Shown here: positions 1 through 9,964 of the stretch, piece by piece
Layout of the letters: the number at the start of each line of letters is the position of its first letter
Numbering within the stretch: the stretch's first letter is position 1
Virus record (IMG/VR): IMGVR_UViG_3300042367_000228
Span: 124,001 to 188,000 of that record
Reading direction: 5' to 3' (one strand)
DNA: 64,000 bases
DNA from: a virus
Notes under the pieces: generated by a model
Told to the model about the DNA's origin: nothing
Seen by the model: only the letters and a program-made list of their open reading frames with translations
The model's database searches: none
Position numbers and translations under genes: made by a program

Positions 1-3000
1 TGGTTATTTAGCGAGCACTTAACACCGCCTGCACCGGTTAGTAATAATCGTACATTTGGAGCAGCAGTAGTAGCTACTCCAACTGGTGTTATTGTCGGTG
101 CTCCTGGGTCTGATAATCAACTAGGAGTGGTATATGAATTTGTAAAACCGATTGTATCGCAATACACTTGGAATATTAAGAATAAACATATAGCTAAACC
201 TGATATTACTAAAATTAAACAAGCATTTTTATATAATAAACGTACAAATAAGCTAGTAAAATATCTAGATATTGTCGATCCTATACAAGACAAGCATGTA
301 AATGTTGCCGAACGTGAAATTAAATATAAATTTTCTTATGATCCGGCAGTTTACACAACCGGTAATACGTTAGTAACTGTCGATGCAGGAGTTGCATGGA
401 CCACTGCGCAAGTCGGATCACTATGGTGGGACTTGCGTACTGCTAAATTTGTTGATAATTTTACCGATAATGTAATGTATAGAAATAGCATGTTAAGTAC
501 GTTAGCATACGGTGCATCAGTTGACATTTATGAATGGGTAGCAAGTAGATATAAACCGTCCGAGTGGGACAAAAGAGCCGACACTGATGCTGGATTGTCT
601 TTAAACATAAGTGGAAAATCGTTGTACGGCGATGATGTTTATTCGGAATTAAACCGATATGATACTATTAGCCAAACATTTTCGTCTATCTATTATTTTT
701 GGGTTAAAAATAAAGAAGTTGCATCTACTGGAAGAAGTATTTCAGCAGCAACAATTTCTAAATTAATTAGTAATCCAAAAGGCCAAGGATATGAATACTT
801 AGCATTAACTGGGTTAGATTCATTTAGTTTAGTTAATGTAAAATCGTTATTATCACATAATGATGTAGTGTTATCGGTTGAATATTGGACAGTTGATAAT
901 ATTAATCAAAATATTCATACTCAATGGAAACTTATTAGTAATGCATTAACTACGACCTTACCAGGTAGTGTGGAAGAAAAATGGTTTGATAGCTTGTGCG
1001 GTAAAGATATTAACAATCGAATAGTACCAGATCAGTTATTGCCTATGAAACTTCGATATGGTATAGAAAATAGACCTCGTCAAAGTATGTTTGTTAATAG
1101 ATTTGAAGCATTAAAGCAATTAATTGAACAAACAAATATTATTTTAAAATCAAATTTAATTACTGATACACGTAATCTAACAAATTTAAAGAAATACGAT
1201 ATTGCACCAAGTGAAGTAACTCGATTATACGATACTACTGTTGATACGTATGAGGAATTAAGATTTTCAATTACCAAATATTATTCGTTACCGATATTAA
1301 CTCCAATAATCGTTAATGGTAACATTTCGTCTGTTGTCATTAATGATGCAGGGCGAGGATATTTGATTGCTCCGACCGTTATCATTTACGGTAACGGGTC
1401 TAATGCATCTATAAAAACAGTTATTAATGAAATTGGCCAAATTGTTAGTATTATTATTGAAAATAGCGGTTTTGGTTATGATGACAATACTGTCTTAAGT
1501 GTTAGAACGTTTTCGACGTTAGTTTTAAGTGATTCAACATCTAATGGAAATTGGAGTATTTACTCTTATAACACTAGTAATAATTTATGGTTTAAGATAT
1601 TAACAGCATCTTATGATGTGAATAAATATTGGAATTATGTAGATTGGTATGAAACAGGATATAATCAATTTACTATTATTCAACATTCGGTTAATACTTA
1701 CGCTGATTTATACCAACTCGATGCATCGATTGGTGATAATGTAAAAATTCGAATTACTAATTCGGGTAGATGGGTTTTATTAAAAAAATATCAAGAATCA
1801 ACATCGATCGATTGGACAGAATCATACAAGGTAATCGGTAGTGAAAACGGAACAATACAATTTAGTTCGTTATTGTATAATTTTAAAGATACTGTAATAG
1901 GGTATGATGGTGCAATTTACGATTCGATAGTATACGATAATTATGCAGATGTAGAGTTACGAATTATTTTAAATGCTATTAAAACTGATTTATTAATAGG
2001 GATCGATTTAAAACCTAAATATCTAGATTTATTTTTTACAAGTGTCCGATATGCATTAAGTGAGCAAACGTATATTGATTGGATATTTAAGACTAGTTTT
2101 GTTAACGTAACACACAATGTTGGTAATTTACACCAATCTGCTACTTATAAAAATGATAATTTATCTAATTTTGAAGATTACGTATCAGAAGTAAAACCGT
2201 ATCGCACACAGGTTCGAGAATACACAAGTGTCTATGATGTTCTTGAAAATAGTAATTTTAGTGTTAGTGACTTTGATTTACCAGCTGCATACGATTCAAC
2301 AGCAAAAAAGATTGATGTTGTTGATGTTAATAGTCCATTAATTAATACGTATCCTTGGAAAAATTGGGTTGATAATGTAGGATATTCTGTAATTGATATA
2401 AAGATTATTAATGGTGGTTCAGAATACGTTACTGAACCGGTAGTAACAATAGTGTCGGACACAGGCGAAGGTGCAACTGCAAGAGCATTTATTGTTAATA
2501 ATCAAATTTCTAGAATTAAGTTATTAACTACCGGATTAAAGTACACAACGACACCGATTGTTAAAATTGAAGGTGGAAATAGAAGTACAGGAACTACTGC
2601 ACAAGCTATTGCAATTTTAGGTAATAGTTTAATAAGAACAAGTAACATTAAATTAAAATTTGATCGAATTTATCAAGATTATGTCATTGATGATTTGCAA
2701 CAAATAGATACAATTAACAGCAGTATAGTAACAGGAAATAAAGTGCAATTTGTTCTTACCTGGTTACCTGATGTAACAATTGGAAGAACTACAGTAACTA
2801 TTAACGGGTTGCCTGAATTAAGAAACAACTACACAATAGGATCAGTAACATCTATTGTTAATGGGCATACGGTTCACACAGGAGTTGTTACATTTAAGAC
2901 CGCACCGGCAAAAAGTAGTATAATTGTTGTGACCTATTATAAAAATATTGAAGTGTTAACTGCAACTGATAGAATACATTACTATTATAATCCAACTTCG

Positions 3001-4542
3001 GGAAATATAGGTAAAGATTTACCGCAGTTAATGTCGGGCATTGATTATGGCGGTGTAGTTGTAGGCGGTCTTAATTTTGATATAGTACATGGTTGGGATA
3101 GTATGCCGTATTATTCAGAACGATGGGATAATATTGATCCTGCTGACAACGATTACACAGTAGTAGTTGGGAGTTCGTTTTCGTATTCTATTGCATTACC
3201 GTATGTTCCGGAAATCGGAACACGGTTTAACGTGTATTATAAAAAAGTAGATACTACTGATACGGTTAGAGTTGATGCATCTGATTATAGTTTTGGGGTA
3301 GTAAACACTAATGTTGATGTAGTAATGTTAACTCCAGTAACAACGGGTGAATCTAACATTATTGAGTTACCTGGATCACTTAACGTGTCAGCTGGTGATA
3401 CTATTATTATTCGCAAAGAAACTAGCGACGGATCAGTTGTTAATGATTATGATACGTTATTATCGGGTGGTAATTTTGCAATGGGATCAGCAGCAGGGAT
3501 AACACCGGAAGATATAGTCGTCGACGGTGATGAATTTTATTCAACTGTTAACGGATACGGACCTGAAGAAGTTGTACCTGGTCAAGTAGTTGATACTCTT
3601 GCTATCAAGGTTTACACTAAATTAGAAACCGGTGCATTTATGCAGTTTAAAGACATGTTAAATACGGTAAAATATACTAGATTAGAAAGAGATAAAAAAA
3701 CTAAATTAGCTAAAGATTTACTACAAGGAGATACTACTATTACGTTAGTTGATTCAACTAATTTTGAGAATCCAAATCAACTAGTAAACAGACCGGGAGT
3801 TATTGACATTAATGGCGAAAGAATTGAATTTTTTACAAATGAAAACAATACTTTAGGTGGGTTACGTAGGGGAACAATGGGAACAGGTGTTGCGAGTATT
3901 CATAAAGCTAATTCAGTAGTTCAGGAAATTGGATCAGCTGAATCTATTTCATATACCGATACAGTAAAAATTGATCAATTTACAATAACTGATGCTAATA
4001 TTACAATATTATCGGACGGAACAGCGGCAACAGTAATCGAATTATCATATATTCCTAAAAAATCATCTGCTAGTTGGGTAATTGATTCGGTATATGGCCA
4101 AACTGATGAAATTGAAGTGTTTGTTGGTGGTTATAAATCGGATGAAATGTGGGAATCAAATGTTAGTTATTTGGTAAATGATATTGTTAATGTAGGTGTG
4201 TATGCATATCGATGTATAGTTGCGCATACTAGTAGTGTTAATTTTAAAAATGATCGCAATAAATGGATTTATTTTATAGGAAATATACGATTGAAAAAAG
4301 CACCATATACTGTTCATAATATAAATTTAAGTACATTAAGTTCGACAGGCGATATTCAATTTAATGCTGATTTTGCTGTTACAGGAGCATCAAGACGAGT
4401 ATTAATAACTTGCCCAATAACTCCTGGAACATTAGTTAGTGTTATTAGAAAAACCGGAGTATATTGGCAAACAGGGTCTGAAGAAATAACTGCGTTCATA
4501 AATGCAGTGCCATCTGCAGAATACGAACCGCCAACTATTTAA
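1..4542 (+). CDS. large virion structural protein, 5'-truncated by the window edge
   Basis: The reading frame is open from base 1, so the GTG at 127 is not a credible start and the gene begins before the window. At least 1513 residues are visible. The first 42 codons plus the next few form an FG-GAP-like (integrin alpha propeller) unit: FGAAV, then VIVGAPG, then GVVYEF. Further in there are two regions of the glycine-rich 'GRGY..APTV' and 'GSEYVTEPVV' type, which occur repeatedly in structural proteins of T4-like cyanophages. A C-terminal segment (NGERIEFF, then LRRGTMGTG) also recalls those proteins. It is followed by tail-fibre genes on the same strand, so a baseplate or tail-associated virion role is inferred. 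No catalytic motif was seen. Confidence 0.75.
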   Translation, partial: WLFSEHLTPPAPVSNNRTFGAAVVATPTGVIVGAPGSDNQLGVVYEFVKPIVSQYTWNIKNKHIAKPDITKIKQAFLYNKRTNKLVKYLDIVDPIQDKHVNVAEREIKYKFSYDPAVYTTGNTLVTVDAGVAWTTAQVGSLWWDLRTAKFVDNFTDNVMYRNSMLSTLAYGASVDIYEWVASRYKPSEWDKRADTDAGLSLNISGKSLYGDDVYSELNRYDTISQTFSSIYYFWVKNKEVASTGRSISAATISKLISNPKGQGYEYLALTGLDSFSLVNVKSLLSHNDVVLSVEYWTVDNINQNIHTQWKLISNALTTTLPGSVEEKWFDSLCGKDINNRIVPDQLLPMKLRYGIENRPRQSMFVNRFEALKQLIEQTNIILKSNLITDTRNLTNLKKYDIAPSEVTRLYDTTVDTYEELRFSITKYYSLPILTPIIVNGNISSVVINDAGRGYLIAPTVIIYGNGSNASIKTVINEIGQIVSIIIENSGFGYDDNTVLSVRTFSTLVLSDSTSNGNWSIYSYNTSNNLWFKILTASYDVNKYWNYVDWYETGYNQFTIIQHSVNTYADLYQLDASIGDNVKIRITNSGRWVLLKKYQESTSIDWTESYKVIGSENGTIQFSSLLYNFKDTVIGYDGAIYDSIVYDNYADVELRIILNAIKTDLLIGIDLKPKYLDLFFTSVRYALSEQTYIDWIFKTSFVNVTHNVGNLHQSATYKNDNLSNFEDYVSEVKPYRTQVREYTSVYDVLENSNFSVSDFDLPAAYDSTAKKIDVVDVNSPLINTYPWKNWVDNVGYSVIDIKIINGGSEYVTEPVVTIVSDTGEGATARAFIVNNQISRIKLLTTGLKYTTTPIVKIEGGNRSTGTTAQAIAILGNSLIRTSNIKLKFDRIYQDYVIDDLQQIDTINSSIVTGNKVQFVLTWLPDVTIGRTTVTINGLPELRNNYTIGSVTSIVNGHTVHTGVVTFKTAPAKSSIIVVTYYKNIEVLTATDRIHYYYNPTSGNIGKDLPQLMSGIDYGGVVVGGLNFDIVHGWDSMPYYSERWDNIDPADNDYTVVVGSSFSYSIALPYVPEIGTRFNVYYKKVDTTDTVRVDASDYSFGVVNTNVDVVMLTPVTTGESNIIELPGSLNVSAGDTIIIRKETSDGSVVNDYDTLLSGGNFAMGSAAGITPEDIVVDGDEFYSTVNGYGPEEVVPGQVVDTLAIKVYTKLETGAFMQFKDMLNTVKYTRLERDKKTKLAKDLLQGDTTITLVDSTNFENPNQLVNRPGVIDINGERIEFFTNENNTLGGLRRGTMGTGVASIHKANSVVQEIGSAESISYTDTVKIDQFTITDANITILSDGTAATVIELSYIPKKSSASWVIDSVYGQTDEIEVFVGGYKSDEMWESNVSYLVNDIVNVGVYAYRCIVAHTSSVNFKNDRNKWIYFIGNIRLKKAPYTVHNINLSTLSSTGDIQFNADFAVTGASRRVLITCPITPGTLVSVIRKTGVYWQTGSEEITAFINAVPSAEYEPPTI

Positions 4543-4561
4543 CTTAGCACTTAATAATTGT

Positions 4562-4569
4562 GATAAATA
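4562..4569 (+). promoter_or_regulatory. T4-type late promoter box (GATAAATA)
   Basis: The octamer fits the NATAAATA late consensus of T4-like marine phages. It lies 20 bases before the start at 4590, in the short gap after the preceding stop. It would be read by the phage late sigma/clamp system. Called from sequence match and position only. Confidence 0.5.
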
Positions 4570-4589
4570 TAGAATAACGAGAGAATACT

Positions 4590-5201
4590 ATGCAGACTAT
4601 AGATTTAACAGGGATACATATCGAAGGGCATCTTAAGATTTTTGATCCTACTAATGACGAAGTTTTCGTCAATAAACGCAATGCAATACATTATGAAAAT
4701 ATGAGTATTGCATTAGCAAGAAGCATTGCAGATAGGGGGCAAGGCTTTATATATGAGATGAGTTTTGGAAACGGCGGTACTTCAATTAACGATACTGGCA
4801 TTATTACGTATTCGACCCCTAATAGTTCAGGATCAAATGCTAGTTTGTATAATCAGACATTTACTAAAATAATCGATGATCAACAAAAAACTAATTTAGA
4901 TCCAACACGAAATTATATTGAAACACGACACGAAACAGGTAAACACTATACAGATGTTTTCATTACGTGTTTGTTAGATTACACAGAACCTGCCGGACAA
5001 GGGGCATATGATAATACAACTGATGTATCAAATGCATTTATTTTTGACGAATTAGGTTTAAAAGCTTATAGTTTAGATGGGAATAATTTGTTATTAACAC
5101 ACGTTATCTTTCATCCAATACAAAAGTCATTAAATCGGTTGATTCAAATTGACTACACCGTGCGCATACAAAGTTTAACTAGTGTAGTAGGAGTTCAATA
5201 A
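4590..5201 (+). CDS. putative virion structural protein
   Basis: A 203-residue protein with no catalytic motif recognised. It sits between two large virion genes, has its own late-type promoter, and its stop overlaps the next start as TAATG, which suggests coupled translation with the tail-fibre gene. The composition is that of a beta-rich structural protein with no membrane segment or signal peptide. Genes of similar size occupy this position in marine T4-like phages, so a tail or baseplate role is inferred. Confidence 0.55.
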   Translation: MQTIDLTGIHIEGHLKIFDPTNDEVFVNKRNAIHYENMSIALARSIADRGQGFIYEMSFGNGGTSINDTGIITYSTPNSSGSNASLYNQTFTKIIDDQQKTNLDPTRNYIETRHETGKHYTDVFITCLLDYTEPAGQGAYDNTTDVSNAFIFDELGLKAYSLDGNNLLLTHVIFHPIQKSLNRLIQIDYTVRIQSLTSVVGVQ

Positions 5202-7285
5202 TGTCTTATGATGTATATTTTACAAATATTTTAAAAAACAATAAAATAACTGTAGAAGATCAAGTTATTAATAATTCTACGTCTCTTAGTTTTGTTGGAA
5301 AGAATTATATGGGATATGGAAAAGTATTAGCAGAAAACTTTTTACATTTATTAGAAAATTTTGCCAGTGAAACATCACCTTTAAATCCTGTTGAAGGGCA
5401 GTTATGGTATGATACTACTACTAAGAATCAGTTACTTAAAGTTTATGACGGTTCTAATTGGAATCCTGCAGGTTCGGTAAAGAAATCAGTTAGTGCGCCA
5501 TCGGTAGATAAAAGTATAAGTGGTGATTTATGGGTTAATTTAAGTACTAATCAATTATATATGTATTCAGGAACTACGTGGGATTTAATAGGACCTCAAT
5601 ATAGTACGGGTTTAAAATCAGGACCAGTTGTTGAAGTTATCGATGATATTCTTGATGAGTCCTATGCAGTTATGGTAGTGTATTCAAACAACGATATAAT
5701 TGCAATTTTTAGTTCAACAACATTTACACCAAAAAATATTATTAGCGGTTTTGATATAATTAAAAAAGGTATTAACTTATCAACAAGTGCAGCAACCGCT
5801 GATGTAAATAAATTATGGGGAACTGCTGAAAGTGCAGATGGATTGATTATCAATAATGAATTTGTAGGATCATCTAATTTTTTAAGAGCTGATGCAACTT
5901 CGATTACTAACAAGTCGTTAAGTGTTCAAACAGTTGACGGTATTAGTGTCGGTAGTGGATTAGAGTTTAAAATTAGTACTGATGATACTGCTAAGTTAAT
6001 AAATCTTACTGCTAAAAATAATAGAAGTTTTAAATTTGAATTTATTGATTCAAACACTAAGGCATCGACTACTGGTTTGTTTATTGATAACACACTTAAG
6101 ATAGGAATAGGAACAAATTTACCGTTGGCATCACTAGATGTAAATGGTAGTACTATCATTCGTAATTCATTAACTGTTGGTGTATCGGGAACACCTGGTA
6201 GTATTACGGCAACTAGCAAATTCACAGTAGGAACAGGCGTATTGTGGAGTACATTAGTAGCAGATGTAATAACAGTTCCACCAGCAGTTGCAACACAACC
6301 GACTGCACAAATAGGCGGGAAATCTGTATTTTCTGATACTATCGGTGTGTATAAAGAATTAGGTGGTCCGATACTTATACCAAAATATACAGCGGATCAA
6401 TTAGCACACAATCAGAATGAGCCGCAATATGATATTGGATCAGAAGAAAGACCGTTTAGAGATGTATATGCAACTACATTTCATGGTATTTTTTCAGGTA
6501 CGCTTCAAGGAAGTATTACCGGTAGTATAAACGGGAGTGCTACAACATTAAAAACAGCAAGATCTTTTAAATTAGACGGTGATATTACAAGTGAACCTAT
6601 ATCGTTTGACGGATCTTCAGCTGTAACACTTGCAGCAGTTGTGAGTCCAAATATCATATCAAAAAGAACTGCAGCAACAAGCACGTTAGACACTGATTTA
6701 ATTTTAACATATAATCCAAATCGCGGACTGTTAAAGACAAGTAAAAGTTTGTTCTTATCTACAGTTCCTGCAGTGCCAGTTGGTGCAATTCTTCCATATG
6801 CGGGTGTTAATCCGCCAACTGGTTATTTGTTTTGCGATGGCAGCGAATTACCAATTGCAAGTTATACTAAGTTGTACGAAGTACTTGGATTTTCTTATAG
6901 AAGCCAAGCAGCATTAGTTGGTGATAAAACGTTTGCTCTTCCGGATTTAAGAGGCCGGTTCCCGTTAGGTAAGGATAATATGGATAACAATTTAACAGTT
7001 GTAAGTAAAACATCAACTACAACACCTATTATAGTTAATGCCGGTGGAAATCGAAATAGTTCAGTTGCTGGCAGTATCAGTAGTGATCCTGCAAAACGAG
7101 TAAACCATGAATCTAGTAAAACACTTGGATCAAGTTCTGGCAATGAAGCATTAGGTCCAATTGCGGTTAACGGTGTATCAGGCACAGTTTCATCGACATT
7201 GCCTACAGGCACATCTAATGCAAGTTCGGTTATGAATCCATACCAAACAATCAATTATATTATTTTTACTGGTATATTACAATGA
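5201..7285 (+). CDS. tail-fibre protein with a tail-collar domain
   Basis: This 694-residue protein has a modular build. Residues about 1-90 form a module (FVGKNYMGYG, LLENFAS, GQLWYDT) shared with the next two genes. A beta-rich middle follows. Residues about 525-590 carry a phage tail-collar domain with the hallmark run VGAILPYAG, GYLFCDG and LPDLRGRFPLG. Collar domains occur at fibre tips and in short tail fibres of T4-like phages, so a role in receptor contact or fibre assembly is likely. The gene overlaps its upstream neighbour by one base and its downstream neighbour by four bases (ATGA). Confidence 0.8.
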   Translation: MSYDVYFTNILKNNKITVEDQVINNSTSLSFVGKNYMGYGKVLAENFLHLLENFASETSPLNPVEGQLWYDTTTKNQLLKVYDGSNWNPAGSVKKSVSAPSVDKSISGDLWVNLSTNQLYMYSGTTWDLIGPQYSTGLKSGPVVEVIDDILDESYAVMVVYSNNDIIAIFSSTTFTPKNIISGFDIIKKGINLSTSAATADVNKLWGTAESADGLIINNEFVGSSNFLRADATSITNKSLSVQTVDGISVGSGLEFKISTDDTAKLINLTAKNNRSFKFEFIDSNTKASTTGLFIDNTLKIGIGTNLPLASLDVNGSTIIRNSLTVGVSGTPGSITATSKFTVGTGVLWSTLVADVITVPPAVATQPTAQIGGKSVFSDTIGVYKELGGPILIPKYTADQLAHNQNEPQYDIGSEERPFRDVYATTFHGIFSGTLQGSITGSINGSATTLKTARSFKLDGDITSEPISFDGSSAVTLAAVVSPNIISKRTAATSTLDTDLILTYNPNRGLLKTSKSLFLSTVPAVPVGAILPYAGVNPPTGYLFCDGSELPIASYTKLYEVLGFSYRSQAALVGDKTFALPDLRGRFPLGKDNMDNNLTVVSKTSTTTPIIVNAGGNRNSSVAGSISSDPAKRVNHESSKTLGSSSGNEALGPIAVNGVSGTVSSTLPTGTSNASSVMNPYQTINYIIFTGILQ

Positions 7286-8187
7286 GCTATACAATAAACA
7301 AAACAGACGGTACAGTATTAACTACAATAATCGATGGCACTATCGATCAAGTTAGAACTGATTTAACCTTAATTGGTAAAAGTGCAAGTGCATATGGCGA
7401 GTATATAAATGAAAATTTAGTTCATCTTTTAGAAAACTTTGCAAATACTTCTCAACCAAGTAATCCAATATCAGGGCAGCTATGGTATGATACATTAGAA
7501 GGAAGATTAAAGGTATACGACGAGTATGCTGGATTTAAGTTAACGAGCGGGACTATTGTATCGAAAATTATTCCGTCGTCGATTGCACAAGGAGATATTT
7601 GGATAGATACTGCTCGTCAGCAATTATATTTTAATGACGGAGTTTCGACTATATTAGCTGGACCATTAGATCCAGCTATAACTGGATTTAAGATAGTACA
7701 AGTTTCAGATACTGCAGGCACGTCTCATAATGTATTAGTATTAACTGTTGGGTTAACACCGTTGGCAATTTTTAGTACGGTTGAGTTTAAACCCGATTCG
7801 GAAGGATTATTATATACTGCATCTGATACTATCAAAGTTGGTTTAAACTTTTTTAATTCGTCTTTTATTAGAAATGTTTCTGATCCAATCGATCTTACAG
7901 ATGCAGTAAACAAAAATACACTCCAAAAAACGTTAAAATTAGCAACGTTATCACTTACTGTTGATATTGCTGTTTCTGGTATTACCGGAAGTGATACTGA
8001 AAAACACACTGTAATTATAGATCAGTTTATTAATAAAATTTATCCTGCAAGCAGTTACACTGTTCTAAATGTTGAAGGCCCTATATGTAGAGTCATTTGT
8101 AATGATAATACATCATTAGATAAACCAGTAACTATTAAAGAGTTTATACTAAGAGGCGGTGAATGGGAATACAACCGTGATTTATAA
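7282..8187 (+). CDS. tail-fibre paralogue, short form
   Basis: 301 residues. The N-terminal 80 residues repeat the module of the two flanking genes (LIGKSASAYG, LLENFAN, GQLWYDT). The rest is a different beta-rich C-terminal region with neither the collar domain nor the C-terminal domain of its paralogues. It starts with an ATGA overlap on the previous stop. The three tandem genes probably arose by duplication of the N-terminal attachment module followed by swapping of distal parts. Exact role in the fibre is unknown. Confidence 0.65.
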   Translation: MSYTINKTDGTVLTTIIDGTIDQVRTDLTLIGKSASAYGEYINENLVHLLENFANTSQPSNPISGQLWYDTLEGRLKVYDEYAGFKLTSGTIVSKIIPSSIAQGDIWIDTARQQLYFNDGVSTILAGPLDPAITGFKIVQVSDTAGTSHNVLVLTVGLTPLAIFSTVEFKPDSEGLLYTASDTIKVGLNFFNSSFIRNVSDPIDLTDAVNKNTLQKTLKLATLSLTVDIAVSGITGSDTEKHTVIIDQFINKIYPASSYTVLNVEGPICRVICNDNTSLDKPVTIKEFILRGGEWEYNRDL

Positions 8188-8195
8188 TTAATACA

Positions 8196-8203
8196 AATAA
8201 ATA
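8196..8203 (+). promoter_or_regulatory. T4-type late promoter box (AATAAATA)
   Basis: Matches NATAAATA and lies 21 bases before the fibre gene starting at 8225, in the only sizeable gap of this tail-fibre run. A ribosome site AAGGA follows before the ATG. Confidence 0.45.
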
Positions 8204-8224
8204 TATTAAAATAAGGAATAAAAG

Positions 8225-9955
8225 ATGGCGTATATCATCAACAAATACAACGGTGATCAAGCAGCATTAGTAGAAGATGGAACTATTAATACTACTCTTG
8301 ATATTAAATTAATTGGTAAAAATTATGCCGGTTATGGCGAAGCTCAAAATGAAAATTACACATGGTTACTTGAAAACTTTGCAAGTCAAACCGCACCTCC
8401 AAAAGCAGTAGTTGGGCAATTGTGGTATCAAACAAGTACACAAAAACTAAAAGTTAATTACGGTACCGGCGTTTGGCATACAGTTGGTATAAATGATGTA
8501 GTGTCGTCTGTTTCGGATATAACAGGGTTAACACAAGGTGATTTATTTTGGGTATCTGACGAACAACAATTATGGTGTAAAGGTTCTACAGAGAATATTT
8601 TAATTGGCGGAAAACTAACAAACATTTCTACTCAAATGCGATCAACAACTGTATTGTCAAATACTAATCCTGCAGTACCGTATGAGATTATTGAAGCAGT
8701 TGTAAACGGAGTAACTACATACGTTATTAGTAGTGCAGCAGCAATGTTTACACTAGCAACGTCAGAACCATTAAGGTCTGAAGAATTTAGTAGCATTTAT
8801 CCAGGCATAACAGTTAGAGGATTTAGTGCAACAGGTAACTTATCAGATACTTATAAATATTGGGGTTCTGCATCTAATTCGGATAGACTAGGCGGAACAC
8901 TTGCATCAGGGTATGTTACAAAAAGCGGTGCAACATTTTCCGATCTTGCAAAGTTTGCAGAAACTGGATTCTCTTTAGGAACATCAGGCAGTGACATACT
9001 ATCAGTTACAACTCCTAGCAGTGTTCCTACTATCACTTCAACAGTTAATTCGATTGTATTTAAAACAAAAGTAAGTAATACTATAAAACAGCCTATGACG
9101 TTAGAAGGACAAGATATACTTCCTGGGACACCGTATGCTAGTTCAGCTGGATCAAATATAGGATCTTTAACTTCAAAGTTCTATCAAGTCTATGCAACTG
9201 AATTTAAAGGTAACTCAGATTCAGCCAGTGCGTTAACCTTAAGTAGTGTATCGTATGCGCCAGCAATTGATGCTTCTAGCGGTACTGCTGTACTAAGAGC
9301 CCCAACTGGTGGAACGTCTATTACTGTAAATGGTGTGTCGTATACGTTACTTGCAGGTGGTATTGCAGCAACCCAAGTTGTTGCACCTGATCTTAAAGGC
9401 AATGCATCGTCTGCAACAGGATTACTTATTAACACTGCTACTGTATTACCGTCAACAGCTGCTACTGCAAATACAGTTGTAGTAAGAACAGCAGTGGATG
9501 ATAATACTGTAACCGTAAATGATGGGTCATTAGTTACGTTGAAAGCTGGATCTATAAAAGTAGTTCAATTATATGCATCTAATGGAGTAGGCACATTGTT
9601 AGGCGACTTAGCAGAAAAATATCTAGCAGATGACGTATACGAAACTGGTACAGTAATAATGGTCGGCGGTGATAAAGAAATAACCGCAGCAATTTCTGGA
9701 AATCGCGCTCTAGGGGTAGTGTCAGAAAATCCAGCGTACTTAATGAACATTGGACTTAAAGACGGTACTGCAGTTGCGTTAAAAGGTCGAGTACCTGTAA
9801 AAGTAACGGGAACTGTTAAAAAAGGAGATAGATTAGTTGCTTCTGCTATTGCAGGCGTTGCAACTGCATTAACAAATTCTAATGAATCAGAGTTTGTATT
9901 TGCAATATCATTAACTAACGACAATAATAATACCGTTGAAGCAATTATAATTTAA
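8225..9955 (+). CDS. tail-fibre paralogue with a GDLAEKY-type C-terminal domain
   Basis: 576 residues. The N-terminal module (LIGKNYAGYG, LLENFAS, GQLWYQT) is shared with the two preceding genes. Residues about 460-576 form a distinct C-terminal domain beginning GDLAEKYLADD, with VMVGGDKEI, GVVSENPAYLMN and LKGRVPVKV. This pattern resembles the Peptidase_G2-type (IMC autoproteolytic chaperone-like) end domain of phage fibres, so self-processing after trimerisation is possible but not shown. Start supported by AAGGA seven bases upstream. Confidence 0.7.
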   Translation: MAYIINKYNGDQAALVEDGTINTTLDIKLIGKNYAGYGEAQNENYTWLLENFASQTAPPKAVVGQLWYQTSTQKLKVNYGTGVWHTVGINDVVSSVSDITGLTQGDLFWVSDEQQLWCKGSTENILIGGKLTNISTQMRSTTVLSNTNPAVPYEIIEAVVNGVTTYVISSAAAMFTLATSEPLRSEEFSSIYPGITVRGFSATGNLSDTYKYWGSASNSDRLGGTLASGYVTKSGATFSDLAKFAETGFSLGTSGSDILSVTTPSSVPTITSTVNSIVFKTKVSNTIKQPMTLEGQDILPGTPYASSAGSNIGSLTSKFYQVYATEFKGNSDSASALTLSSVSYAPAIDASSGTAVLRAPTGGTSITVNGVSYTLLAGGIAATQVVAPDLKGNASSATGLLINTATVLPSTAATANTVVVRTAVDDNTVTVNDGSLVTLKAGSIKVVQLYASNGVGTLLGDLAEKYLADDVYETGTVIMVGGDKEITAAISGNRALGVVSENPAYLMNIGLKDGTAVALKGRVPVKVTGTVKKGDRLVASAIAGVATALTNSNESEFVFAISLTNDNNNTVEAIII

Positions 9956-9964
9956 GGAACATTC

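Noticed and set aside
127-129. GTG start for the first gene
   Set aside because: The frame is open from base 1 and reads as a continuous FG-GAP-like segment across 127, so the true start lies upstream of the window.
6895-7254. Antisense frame of 119 residues in the collar-domain gene, and similar antisense frames at 9565 and 11245
   Set aside because: Long antisense frames are expected from the strongly biased codon use of the fibre genes. Sequences are Val/Pro/Leu-rich without motifs or promoters.
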